Shown one piece after another: positions 13,101 to 26,000 of a DNA stretch of 64,000 nt (positions are counted from its first letter, which is position 1; each line of letters starts with the position of its first letter). A program made the position numbers and the translations under genes. This DNA comes from Sarcocystis neurona (taxonomy: Eukaryota; Apicomplexa; Conoidasida; Eucoccidiorida; Sarcocystidae). The stretch is from NCBI GenBank assembly GCA_000727475.1, contig KL647289.1, positions 3,239,600-3,303,599 of the forward strand. Direction: 5' to 3'. Under the pieces are notes generated by a model that did not search any database, was not told the DNA's origin, and saw only the letters and a program-made list of their open reading frames with translations.

Positions 13101-15531
13101 GAGAGCGCCAGTTTTACTACTATTATTCAAATATCCTGTAGTGTTGCTGCACATCCCTCGTAGCTACTCGTGGACACACATACGCATACGTTTGCCTACG
13201 TACGTATATGCACACACGTTCGCACATACGTAAAACAAGGTTATGACAGGGCTTTAGATATTGGCTGGATTTACATCCATCCATATATATATACACACGT
13301 GATATATATGTATACGTTTGTGTATATGTATATGAATGTTATGACAGGATTCTACGTATTTGTTGAGGCTTGTTCTCTTCCTCTGTCCACGACCTGCCAG
13401 TGACAAAGTCGCTTCCCCTTGGGACACTTGGCCGTGTGTGCCTTTCGCGTTTCCTTCTTTTTCGCTTATCAACAACAGAGAAGTTTTCAATTAAAGGGAG
13501 CCGCTTCTGCCCGGGGGATGCCTTGCTTTTTCCACAGGGATGTTTACGTATAAAGAAGAAAACATGCTTACGAGAAATCCCGCCTTGTAGAGAGCGTCAG
13601 CAACCCAGTGACAGCGTGCGACAAGCTGCTGCTTTGTGATGCGTCTCCTCTTCTCTTCTTCTCCTCGCCACTCCCGCTGCCCTGCACTCCCGAGGGCCGC
13701 AAGGGCAGCAGCAAAACGGACAACAGCACCAATCGCAGAAGCGCCACACCAGCAGCGGCTTCAGCAGCAGCAGCTCAATTAGCAGCCGAAGCAGCACTAG
13801 CAACAGCAGCAGCACGTCCAATAGCAGCAGCAGCACCAGCAGGAGCAACGAAAAGAACCCCCGCAGCAGTCGTAGAGCAGTGGCAGCAACACGTCGTAGC
13901 GGGGAGAAGAGGAGTTTTAGCAACACAAAAGACCCACTAAACACGCCTAATATGCAATTGCAGGGGCACCTCTGCGCTTGTGCTTCCGGCTTCTCTCCCT
14001 CTCCCCCTGCCTTCCCCTCTCCCTCTTTTTCTGTCTCTTTCTATAGGGGGACTTTTGCCTTCGTTTTTGCTGCCTCTCTCTGTCTCGCCATCTCTGTCTC
14101 TGTTGCCGTCTCCGTCTCTTCTTCTGTCTCTCTCTGTCTGGGATTTTTTTCAGGTTTTCCTGCCTCTACGTTCCTCTCTTTTCGAACGCAGGAACCTACC
14201 TGCGTACGTACGTGTTAATGCGGACATATTCTCCAGGTGTACACATGTGGAAAGAGTTGTCGCAGAAAAGTGTCACTGTTAATTTTCCCTCACAAAAACA
14301 ACAAACGACCTTTCCAGAGGGCCAGACGCTTCCTGTGGAGTGTCTGTACACCTGACACGGGGCGGCGTCTCCGCTCAAACAAAAGACAGAGGTACGAGTT
14401 GTTTTTCGTGAGGAGGCTGGTATGCAACCCTGTGCCCCAGCATGACCGTGTATGGATAGGCGCAAGTGCGTATGCGCCTACACGTACATACATGTAGTAC
14501 AACAACGTGTAGCGATTTTCCTCGGTCTGTCTCCCTCTTCCTATCTAGAAACCTGCCGTCTGTTTCTGTAGTGTAGGAGACATGGAGCAGCTACTTCTGC
14601 TGTCCTCTCTCTACATACTTATAGTGTATACATATCTGGTACACGTGTGTCGCTACTCCTGCTGTTCCCTCTCTTGTTATCTGGAGAGTTGGGCGTGTGA
14701 ATCTGGGGTGCAGCAGATATGAAGTAGCTTCTCCTTCTGTCTTCTCTCTCTATACGCGCATATACGTATATGCAGTAAACGTGTGTCGCTACTCCTGTTG
14801 TTCTGTGTCTGTCTTTATCTATGCGATCGGTCGCGTGTACATGAGTAACAAACGTGTACCTGTCTTCCTCTATGCACTTACACATGCGTATCAGGGATGT
14901 AGCTGCTGCTGTCTTTCTCTCCATTTCTATCGAAAAACAGAAACGTGCCTCTGACATGCGTCATAAACACGTAGGTAGCCTTCTGTCTTCTGTCTACGCC
15001 CCCACGCGACGCAGGAAGAGGCCCCGAACGGATGCAGATAATAAGAGAACAGGTAGCCTGCAGAGGGACCCGAGAAAAAAGCGAGGTATACACATATATA
15101 GAGAGAGATGGAGGCAAGAGAGAGAGATAAGAAGAGAACCTTCATATGCAGATGTATATATCTTCTGCAGGGGGAAAGGGGAGCAGAGTGTCACTATGTA
15201 TCTTCTGCAGAAGTTTTTCAGCAGCACGACTCCTCGTCTTCACGCCAGCGTCTCACGGGCTTTTCTGTTGACTCGCAGGAACACGCACTTTGAAAGTCTG
15301 CTGGAAAAGTGTAGCAGGCAGCAGCTGCGGGCTCGCACATCTCCTCGGACAAAACGAGACTGCGTCGTGGATGGAAAATCTTCCTTGAAAACTCAACGCC
15401 TTCAGCGTATGGAGCAACTCTGCTGCCGGTCAAAAACCAAGAAGGATCTGCAGTGCTTCTGCTCCTGTATATACATATATATATGTATGTACATTTGTAT
15501 ACGTTAACGTGGAGACGTCTGCCGTTGTGTG

Positions 15532-15563
<32 letters not shown>

Positions 15564-17051
15564 TGTAAACAAATACATGTAGGTTTGTACGGGTTGAAGT
15601 GAAAATCTATCTATGTATATATATGTATATATATGCACATTTATATGCGTGGTAATGGAAACTTCTATGTATACATATATGCGTATATATGTGCACATTT
15701 ATATGCGTGGTAATGGAAACATCTATGTATATATATATATGCGTACATATGTGCACATTATATGTGTGGTAATGGAAACTTCTGCTCTCTCTATATATAT
15801 ATACATATATATACATGTGTATGCGTAAAAGTGAGAACGTGTGCGCCTATATACATATATATATATATATATATATACGGTTCTATACGTGGGAGTGGAA
15901 ACCTACTTTGAAGGCACTCAAAGACCGTTTAGGGAGTGACTTTTCTGCAGACCAAGGACCCACGTACGGAAGTGCTTCTCCCACCATCTACACCAAAATA
16001 CATATAAACATAGTTGCATACATACATATATATATATATATTATATTTACGTATAGCTATATACATATATATGTACACAAATAACAATACATCACTGCTC
16101 TCGTTTTAATATTTTTTGTATCTAACCACGTCAAGGCACGTGTGCGTTTGGGGCCCATATGTACATTTGAACATAAATATACATGTAGCTCTTTTAAAGA
16201 AGTTATAAATACATGTTATAATAGTGTCTCTGTAGATGTATATACGTGGGCGGACCTACGTGTGTAGATAAAGAAAGAAATATAGATAAAGCCTTTTTCT
16301 CTTCTCTAGGTCTGCATCTGTCTCAGTCTCTACGTCCCTTCGTGCTGCACGGGCACATACGCGTAGACGGCTGACACGGGGCTGCCATTCAGTCACATAC
16401 CTACGCATGCCAACGTAATGTTTCTTCATTTACTACCTTTCACTCACCTCCCCTCTTGTATCTATGCAACCTTCCCTGCATATATATACATATACGTATG
16501 TATCTTTGTAGCGCACGGATGTACATTATACGTATGTAGCATCTATCAGACGTATTGCTGTTCACATGTATGTTCGCTAGCAAGTATTTATACACATATA
16601 CATACATATATGTCACCGAGCATATATATATATACATGTGCAAACATATATATATATATATATATATACATACATACATACAGTATTTTATTAGGTTGTT
16701 CACACGTTGATAACATATATATACATATATGTATATACACGTACGTATACATATATGTATATTATCTAGTAGGTGTATGTATNNNNNNNNNNNNNNNNNN
16801 NNNNNNNNNNNNNNNNNNNNNNNNNNNNNNNNNNNNNNNNNNNNNNNNNNNNNNNNNNNNNNNNNNNNNNNNNNNNNNNNNNNNNNNNNNNNNNNNNNNN
16901 NNNNNNNNNNNNNNNNNNNNNNNNNNNNNNNNNNNNNNNNNNNNNNNNNNNNNNNNNNNNNNNNNNNNNNNNNNNNNNNNNNNNNNNNNNNNNNNNNNNN
17001 NNNNNNNNNNNNNNNNNNNNNNNNNNNNNNNNNNNNNNNNNNNNNNNNNNN

Positions 17052-17084
<33 letters not shown>

Positions 17085-20000
17085 AAAAGAGAGAGGTCTA
17101 CGAACTGGCACACGTACGTATACACTCATATATATATCTATATATTAACTAATACATACATATACGCATATACTTATGTTTGTCGATTTTCGTACCTCCT
17201 TTGCCTGCTGCTGCTGCCTTCCTTGGAGGGGGCTGCAGCGCATAGAGGGCCGTGGCGCACGCCCAGAGGCTGTCTACAAATGGCCAAACGAAATGAGAAA
17301 GAAGAGGCACATGCATCTCTGCTGCTGCGTGGAATATGTAGGCGTCTTCATGCTGGTGCTGTGCTTCTTCCTTGTCTCCGTCCCGTTGCTCGTCCTCTTC
17401 CCGCTGATTCTCCTGCTGCTTCTGTTCTCTGCTTGGTGCTGCCGCCGCTGCGGTTGCCAGAGAAGAGGACGACGCTGCTGCTGCACCGGCGGGAAGGGCG
17501 CACAAGATATCCCGCTCCGTCAACAGGCGGACTACCTAGAGAGGTAGAGGAAGAAACAAAAACGAGAGCATCCGTAGCAGAGAACCAGGACACCGCTGCA
17601 GCAGCAAGTTGCACAAGACGCAGTGATGTGTCGGCCCTGCGCGCGGCATCAGGGGATGGCAGGCATGCAACAGCAGAAGCAGCAGCAGCAGCAGCCGCCC
17701 AGAACTGCTGCACAACACAGGAACAGGAGCAGCAGCAGATATTGCGGTCGTAGACAGCTGCAACGGCTGAGCAGAAACTGCAGCAGCAGGGAAAAACCCA
17801 GCACCGCAGAAGCAGAGGCAGCAGCAACAGCAAGGCCCTTCCCAGAAATAGAACAGCGGAGGGCAGCAGCAACGCAACAGCGGCTAGCGCTGCGGCTTCT
17901 TCAGCACCGCAGACGCAGAGGCAGGAGCAGCAACAAGGCACTTCTCAGGGGTAGAACAGCAGCAACAAGCGCATCAGATGGGGCAGCACCCGCAGCGGTG
18001 GCATAGAAGCAGTAGCCACTTCTGTCTTGGCAGAAGAACGCAACTCTGTCGCAGTCGCAGCAGCAACAGCCGCAGAAGCAGCAACGTCGCAGTAGCACCG
18101 CAGCACACACAGCGAAGGAAATGACAGGAACTGAACACAGAGCAGTAACATCGCGTGAGCAGCAACAGCGTCGCAGGCCAGAGCGCCTCACCGGCAGCAG
18201 CAGAACAGAAGCAGCTGGGAGAAAAGGAGTGACACCGACGATACAACAACCCCAGGCGCGAGAGAAACCAGTAGCAGCAACAGCAGGACAGAAAGGTAAC
18301 GAGCGGCACTCCCCCAGCAGCAGGAGAACGCACGGAGGCAGCAGCACCACCAGCGGGAGCAGCGCCACGGAGAGAAACGTCCCGTCGTTCTGCTCCAGGT
18401 ATATCTAGGTGACGCTTCCTGCAGCAGCAGCAGCGCGCAAGCACGTACGTGTATTTCTTCCTGTGTGTCCGTCATGCAGGTAGAGAAATGTCAGCAGATG
18501 TACGTCTGCGGCAGTGCGGAGAATTTTTCCTAAGGAAGCCGTAAGTGTGTCGGTACGGCAATCTTCAAACTTTGGCTTCTCCTCGCTTCTAGCCTACGTG
18601 TATCCATACACGTATATACCTATACATACATATGTATATTTCTGAACGTGCGTAAGATCGCACGTACGCATATCTCTCTCTACGTGGACACACGTGTGTA
18701 TGCACATATCCGTCCCGGCCGCAACTTTCCACAAAGGCGAGGTGAGGACAATACGACAGGAACCTGGCTTCTACGATGTAAACAACAGAGCGACAGGAGG
18801 CGTAACTGCAGAGAGAGGAGGGGACGTGGGAAGAGTCAAGCGAAACGTAGATAGAGCTAGATTCTAGACTGCGTAAACTGCTGGGGAAAATTCGCTCTTC
18901 ACCCCGTATACGTAGGCGTATCGAGCGCCAGAAATGAAAGCAGAATCACACGTCTGCACAGGTCAAGCTGGCTTTCAGAGAAGGAGACAGAGACACGGAG
19001 ACACAGAAACGGCAGCAGCCTCATGCACGTGGAGTAGCGGAAGGCCTGTCGCTGCAGCGTGGTGAAGGGGGACAGGGACAGAAGTGGAAAGCGAGGCGGG
19101 GACAGGGAGACGCAGAGAAAGAGGGGAAGAGAGCGAAAAGGAAGATGTGCACTTCTTCAAAAAGGCAGACCTCGTCTACAGAAAGAGCGTCACTGGTGAG
19201 CTGCTGGTAAATACGGAGCCGGCAGCGAACAGAGGGGCAGGCAGCCGCCCACGACAAAAGTGAGCATGATGCAGGAGGCAGATATCTGCAATCCTCTTAC
19301 ATTTCCCTCACTATAAAATTCACGCAAATATATATATATATATATACAGGTGTATGACTTGGTGTAGCACACTCGAGACACGTTTGCACTGCGAAAGGGG
19401 GGTACAGGTAGAGAAACAAGGAGAGGGGAAAGCACAAGGACGGAAGAATCGACGCTCAGAAGCTGAGCCAAGAAGAAGAAGAGTTCCCGCATCACTCTGG
19501 GCATACGCCGCGAGACGGGCGGGAAGGGAGAGAGACACTGGGAAGACAGCCTGCTCGACAAAGTTAGCAGCACCGAAGAAAAGGCGAGCCTGGCCTTTTC
19601 GTGAGTAGGACGTGATACACACGTGTTTATCTGTATCAGAATGTATACTTATATGGAACTGTGTTTGTATATATGTGGACATATACATTGCGAATGAATA
19701 GCCAAAGTTACATAGAGTTTGAGAGAGAGAGAGGAAGCGATGTGCGTAGACCCCTATCCAGCCTATGCCTGCGTACATACATATATATATATATATATAC
19801 GTGCCTACAGATGTGTACATAGAGAGAGATAAAGATAGAGACACATATATATGTGTATATACATATATATGTATGCCTGCGTATATTCATAGAATACCGA
19901 GATGACGCACTACATTGGCGCCCCCGACAAAGTAGGCAGGGGCAATGGAGTAAATTACACTGCAGTTCATAAGAAAGACTTTTTCTTTTCTTCCCGTCTC

Positions 20001-23000
20001 CGCTCATTTGGATTTCTTCAAGAGTGTCTGCGTGTGAGTTCTATCAGCTCTTCCGAAGTTTTACCTGTGAGACAGGTACAGCTAAGCTTGTTTTGTTGGC
20101 AACGAGGAATTCTCGTAGTAGCCGCAGCAAGAAAGACGCACGGTTGAAAAGATGATGCTGGGGAACGCCGGGTGGAGCCCAGACGCGATCGGAGCCGAAG
20201 GACAGCAGAGCCACACAGACGGTTGCTTCAGCAGCAAACAGATGGCAGCACTGGTTTCTGTAGTAGGCGAGAACAAGGCGAGGCCTTGGGTCAGCAGCAG
20301 CTGCTGCGGTTCCCTGCGCTCGGTGTTTCCCTCTTCCTTCTCCGTCTGCTGCTTCTTCTTCTGCTTCTTCCCAAGTGGCTGCCTCGTCTTCGCTGGCCGC
20401 CGAGGCTGTTGCCCCGCCCGCCTTGCCGAAAATAAGAGATGACGGAGCGACGGCGACAACTGCTGCGGTCGCTGAGGCCGCTGCTGCTGCTGCAGCTCTG
20501 GATGAAAGAGCTGCTGCTGCTGTTGTCGGAGAAGTAGCACCAGCAGCAGCGATGAAGGAGGCTGTGGCAGCCGCGGACGCCGCCGCCGCAGGCAGCGCCC
20601 GCAACGTGTTGCCGAGGACCTGAGACAACAATGCCTGGGGCTCCACTGGAGGTCGAAGACGGGTCGCGACCGCCCAGCCCCTTCGACCGCTGCTGCCTTC
20701 GTTTCTTCGGCGCGCCACCACCACCTGCTGCAAATACGTGCGGAGGGTAGCTTGCAAGATTAACCGACTATCGTACATCAGACCACCGAGGCCCGGCGAC
20801 AAGACTCCTCCGCGTAGCAGCACCTGGTCACGCAGCCAGTCCATCTGCTTCACCTGGAGAAAAGAGAAATGCCGAAGAAGCGTGGAGCGGCGTGCAGGAA
20901 TAAACAGAGTACGAAGAAAGATAAGAGAAAAGGGCGGGATGGGGGGGAGGAAAATGATGTGAGAAAAGTGAGAGAAGCTAATGCGACCACGCGTCGAGGC
21001 AGCGAACAAAGAAGACAGAAGTGGCGAACGTTGGTTTTCGCTAGAGAAAAAAGGAAAACAGGTAGAGACAGAAAGGGAAGGAAGAAGAGTAATAGGATCT
21101 GAACAGGAGGAGTGGAAGAAGACGAAAAAGGGAGAAGAAGAGGAAGAAGATAAAAAAAGGAAAACGATAAGAGGCTGAAAAGAAGGAGACACGAAGTAGG
21201 GTAGAAAGAAGTGTGTACAAAGTGGAAGAGGAACTGAAGTAAACGGATAGACGAGGGAGGACTAGGACAATAGACGAAGAAAGCAAGAAAGAAGTACACA
21301 GGAAGAGACAATGAAGTAGACGGAGAATCCTGGGGCGTGAGAGCGTAGAGAAAGTCGAAAGAAGAATCTCTCAGAAGCTGAAGAGAAGGACACACACTGT
21401 CAAATCCTGGAGGGGGGAGAGAAGAGGGAGGCGCAAGGGAAGGAGATTCAGCAGCAGCAGCACCAAAGCAGCAGGGACAGAGACTTCACACAGATGCTGC
21501 AGCAGCGGGAGCGGGGGCAGAGCAGCAGTAGTCGCCCGAACAGCAGCAGCTACGGTAAGCGCAGCAGTGTTTGGAGCAGGACACACGGGGAAGATTTATA
21601 CATATACATGTGCACACACGAGACACACGATACCACACGTATATACACGTGAGTGTATGACAACCCCGAAGAGGAAAGGAAAAGCTGCGCACCGCCGTCG
21701 CTACAATATAAAAAGAGGAGGAACAGCTGCGAGGGTGCAACAGAGAGCAGATGAACAGGCAAGAAGCAGAAGTCGTAGTGACGTTGCTGCAGTCGCGTCG
21801 GCAACAGGAGCGGCACCGGAGCGGGTGGGCAGGAGCAGGAAGAAGAGCCACAGATCATTTCCTTCTTCGGGAACTCAAGGCGCAGAAAACAGGAGATACA
21901 CATATAAAACGACTGCGGGGGTGCATCAGAGAGAAGCTGAAGGAAAAAGAAGAACTTGTGCATGTGGCCTTATCTGCAGGGCTAAGTATGCCTTTACTCA
22001 TATACATCATCAATCACGACATACACGTATATATGCATATATGCACTATATAGATATCCCGGGCAAAGAGAGCGCGGGTTAGAAGACATCCCCGAATCTA
22101 TGTATCTATCTGCATATATACATATATATATATGTATGCACGTAGCAACGTCTATTTGTATGTACACACATGCATATACATATGTAGGTATGCATGAGTA
22201 CATGTATGTATGTATATGTCCAAATATAACCACGCAGATAGGGCAGGTCGTCTTTGGAAACCATCTGGCCTACATGTTGGCAGCACATACCTGATTGACG
22301 TAACGCAGAGGCACACACACACGCACATGCCTTTGTTTACACATACACACGTTCACACATACATACGTGCACTTTTGTGGAGGAGTCCTGGCTTGCTCTT
22401 TATCTGTCTACAGGACTTCTTTAATATGGTGAGATATATAAGGCAGACGCGGAGATATCGAGAGAAAGTTTCTTCTGGTGAACCCTCTGCTGTAACAGTC
22501 GCTGCAGGTGAGGCCAAGCCGCGGGACAACCGTGCAGCTAACAATACACATACAAATACTCCTATGCGACTAGTAATCATTCTAGAGTGCGATACCATAT
22601 GGCGACCCATCTCCTGAAGCTACCGTCGTGCGCTAGCTACGACGTCTCCTCCTACTCCTACTGCCCCTCTGCTACACGAACAACAATAGTAGTAGTAGTA
22701 GTACGCGAGTAGCAGTGGTGGTAGTGGCAGTACTAGTACTGATGGTAGTAGTAGTTGTTGTAGTAGTGTACTCGTAGTAGTCGTAGTAGAAGGAGCTGTA
22801 TATTAAAAGTAGTATTAGCCGTAGTAGTAGTAGGAGGAGAAGGAGGAGCAGTATATATTAGTAATAGTTTAGTAGTAGTGCTAATAGTAATACTAGTAGT
22901 CGTCGAAGTAGTAGTCGAAGTAGTAGTCGAAGTAGCGGTCGAGGTAGTAGAAGCATTAGTAGTATTATTATTATTAGTAGTAGTAGTACTATACTTGCAG

Positions 23001-26000
23001 TGGTGGTCGTAGCACTAGTAACAGTAGTAGTAGTGGCGGTGTTAGTAGTAGTAGTAGTAGTAGCTGGACTCCTGCTACTTCGCTTGTGAGTTGTAGGACT
23101 ACTGCTGCAGTCGAGTGCCACACGCATTTTGTTGCACCGCTCCTCACAGCAAAGCAAAACAACATGTGTTTCTCCCACCCGTTCATTCCTACCTGCACTA
23201 CTCGTTCTACTCTAATATTGGAAGAAAGTCTATATGCTGCTACTGCTGCAGCTCGTGCGACTACTCCTGCTACTGTTGCAAGGAACACTCCTCCTTTGAT
23301 GCCAGCGAGACAACTGCTGCTCCAAGACTGCAAAGGAAACGCCGCGACGAGACTGCGCGGAATGTGAGTCCTTTTACTACTCCTGCAACACTCTACTGGA
23401 AGCAACAGTACTACCGTGAGTCTTCTTGACACGAACAGTTCTCCTCTTCTAATAGGACGACTGCCTCTTGTACTACTACTACTACTCCTACTGGAGCGAG
23501 TATTTCTTCTCCTCCTCGCCCTCCTCCTGTCATTAAAGCTTTTTCACCCTCAGAAATTCTTCTCCTACTTGTGTGTGACTGACATCCGGCTCTGTACGTG
23601 CGCACAGGTAGAAACACTTGCGCTGTTATACAGTGTGCATGCATACCTCTAACTGTGTAATAATACCTATGTATATATATATATGTATGTAGAGGTTTAC
23701 ATATATATATATATATAAGTATACATACAGGTGGACACGAACATGTGTATTTTCTGCACTTCTCTTTTGCTGTATCTACGGCTGGTCGCTATCGCGAAGT
23801 GAATGCAAACGTGAACACCTAGCTATGTACACGTTTACCTGCCGGTACAAATATATACATATATATATACATACATATATTTCAATTAGCGAAACCCTCC
23901 TTTTCTGCCAAGGTAAAAAATTGCACACATTTTCTTCCTTGCGACGACTGAAAGGCTCGTGCTCTATGAAGAGATTTATATACGTTCAGAGAGGATAGGG
24001 ACACCTGACCTCTACACTACCCTCTGCTCGTGACCCAATATTTGTACACCCGTAGATTGTCAACTACTTTTACCGGTAGAACTGCTGAGATACCATCACA
24101 AAACAGCTACTCTTGCTTCTCCTTCTATCTGTCAACTACATCTCGGCCTACAAATGGACTGACGCATTTCTACGGGTAATCTTTCCGTGTGTGTACTCCG
24201 GCGCACGGGTATATATGGACAGAGAAGCGCAAGAGGTTAATCAGGCAGCACCTGGGCGACTGAAGTCCTTCTGTTTTACAAGGAAAGGTGAAGACTTCTC
24301 CTTGGTTTTTTTACTTCCTCTTTCTTCTAATGGGCGCAGTCGCTTTTCTCTCCTTCTACCTGTTCCTCTGCTTCGACTTCTGTTTATTCGCTCCTTTCCT
24401 TAGTTTTTTTTGGTTCTGTCTCCGCTTCCCGTGTGCTTTTCTATTTCGGCAGTTCCTTTTAACAACTTACCAGATCTTCCTCTCTGATGCCGCTGGGATG
24501 AATAGAAAGAACGGCGGCGACGAGCGAGGTGGGCGAAATTATCAAATTTGCAGCAAATACATTCGAGAGGTATTCAGCTAACCCCGCGCAAACCTACGAA
24601 GCAGCCACACGTTGCGAAGAAGAAAAGTCAAGAGAAAAGAAAGAAGTCGAACACGAGGAGATCAAAACAAGACAAGCAAGGGAAAAGAAGCAGAGACAAG
24701 AAACGCTGCAGCAGCGACATACGCGTACAAGAAAACAGCAGCATATATCAGTAGCAGAGAAAGAAGAAAAACGTATTACGAACAATAGCCAACGCAACCT
24801 CAACAAAACCACTGCGAGGCTGCAGCAGCAGGCTGGGTCACAGCTGAAGAAATGGAAAAAGAAGAAGAAGCAGCAAGTGCGGCACGCGTCATTCCTGTAG
24901 GCCTGCTACGCTCAACCAGACGCGCGTCGACACTGAAGAGACCAGTCTCCATATACGTCTGTATACAAGCTGAGCTGCAGATATACGAGTGCTGTCCATA
25001 CAAGAGTGATGAGTATTTCTGTCATACTACAGCCGAGGCCTACGTATATATATATGCATATATTGTCGGCTTCCGACGTGTGGACACTTGCTCTCCAGAT
25101 ATAGACGGAGAAGATACTTTTGCATGTGATCCTCATCTGTCCCCAGTGCACATGCCTGCAGGTCGCCCGCATGCGCTTACCCTGCCTCCATACAGCTACG
25201 TCTACGCTCACACATGCCTCGCATTTTGTACGTGCGAGTATGTGTATCACCACGCTCACGTGTTTGTACTAACCTCCCTTTCTATAGACGAATGTACAAA
25301 TGCGTATGTGTGCCTTGTGGAAGGATGTGCTTCACCCGTAGAATTCCTCAGTCACACACAGGGAGAGACAGAGAACTCTTTTTCTACTTTGTATACGCAG
25401 GTCCTACTCGTATACGAGGACGGTGCAAGGCGATTCGTACGTGCAACTCTCCCGCGGCGACAGCTATAAATATATGTGTGTATGCACACAGACAGATAAG
25501 CAGAGGATGTTGGTAGACATTGCCATGAGGGGGGGACGACTACCTCTTTGTGTACTGTAAGTTCAGCCGCGCAGGATTCACCCGTTGGTGAAGAAGGCGC
25601 AGTTGCATTCTTTTTTCGACCCTGTGCTGCGTCATCTGTCTGATTCTGCTGTCGCTGCTTTTGCTTTTGCTGCTGCTGCTGCAGCTGCAGACGGCGGAGA
25701 GGCGCCTGCTTGCTGCTGCTCAGCTCCCAGTCGTTCGGGTTGAAACCATCCTCCTCCTCTTCTGCTACCGAGAGATACGCCTTAGCCGGGTGCGATTCGT
25801 CCACGTGCTGCTGCAGAAATTCCTGTGCATCATCACAAGGCAGCAGCAGCAAACAGCAGCAACAGCAACAGCAGCACGACAGCAGTATCTCTCGCACACA
25901 TCTGGACAGCAGCCACCGCAACGGCTCTCCCCAAACGGGGGCTGCAACAAGAGCACTTGGTAGCCACCTCTGCAGCATTCGATCGGTCATACCGGCAGCA

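Noticed and set aside
16418..17152. Long open frames across the N runs and TA arrays, here and at 52804-53831
   Set aside because: Produced by N characters and by Tyr-Ile coding of (TA)n repeats. Not real genes.
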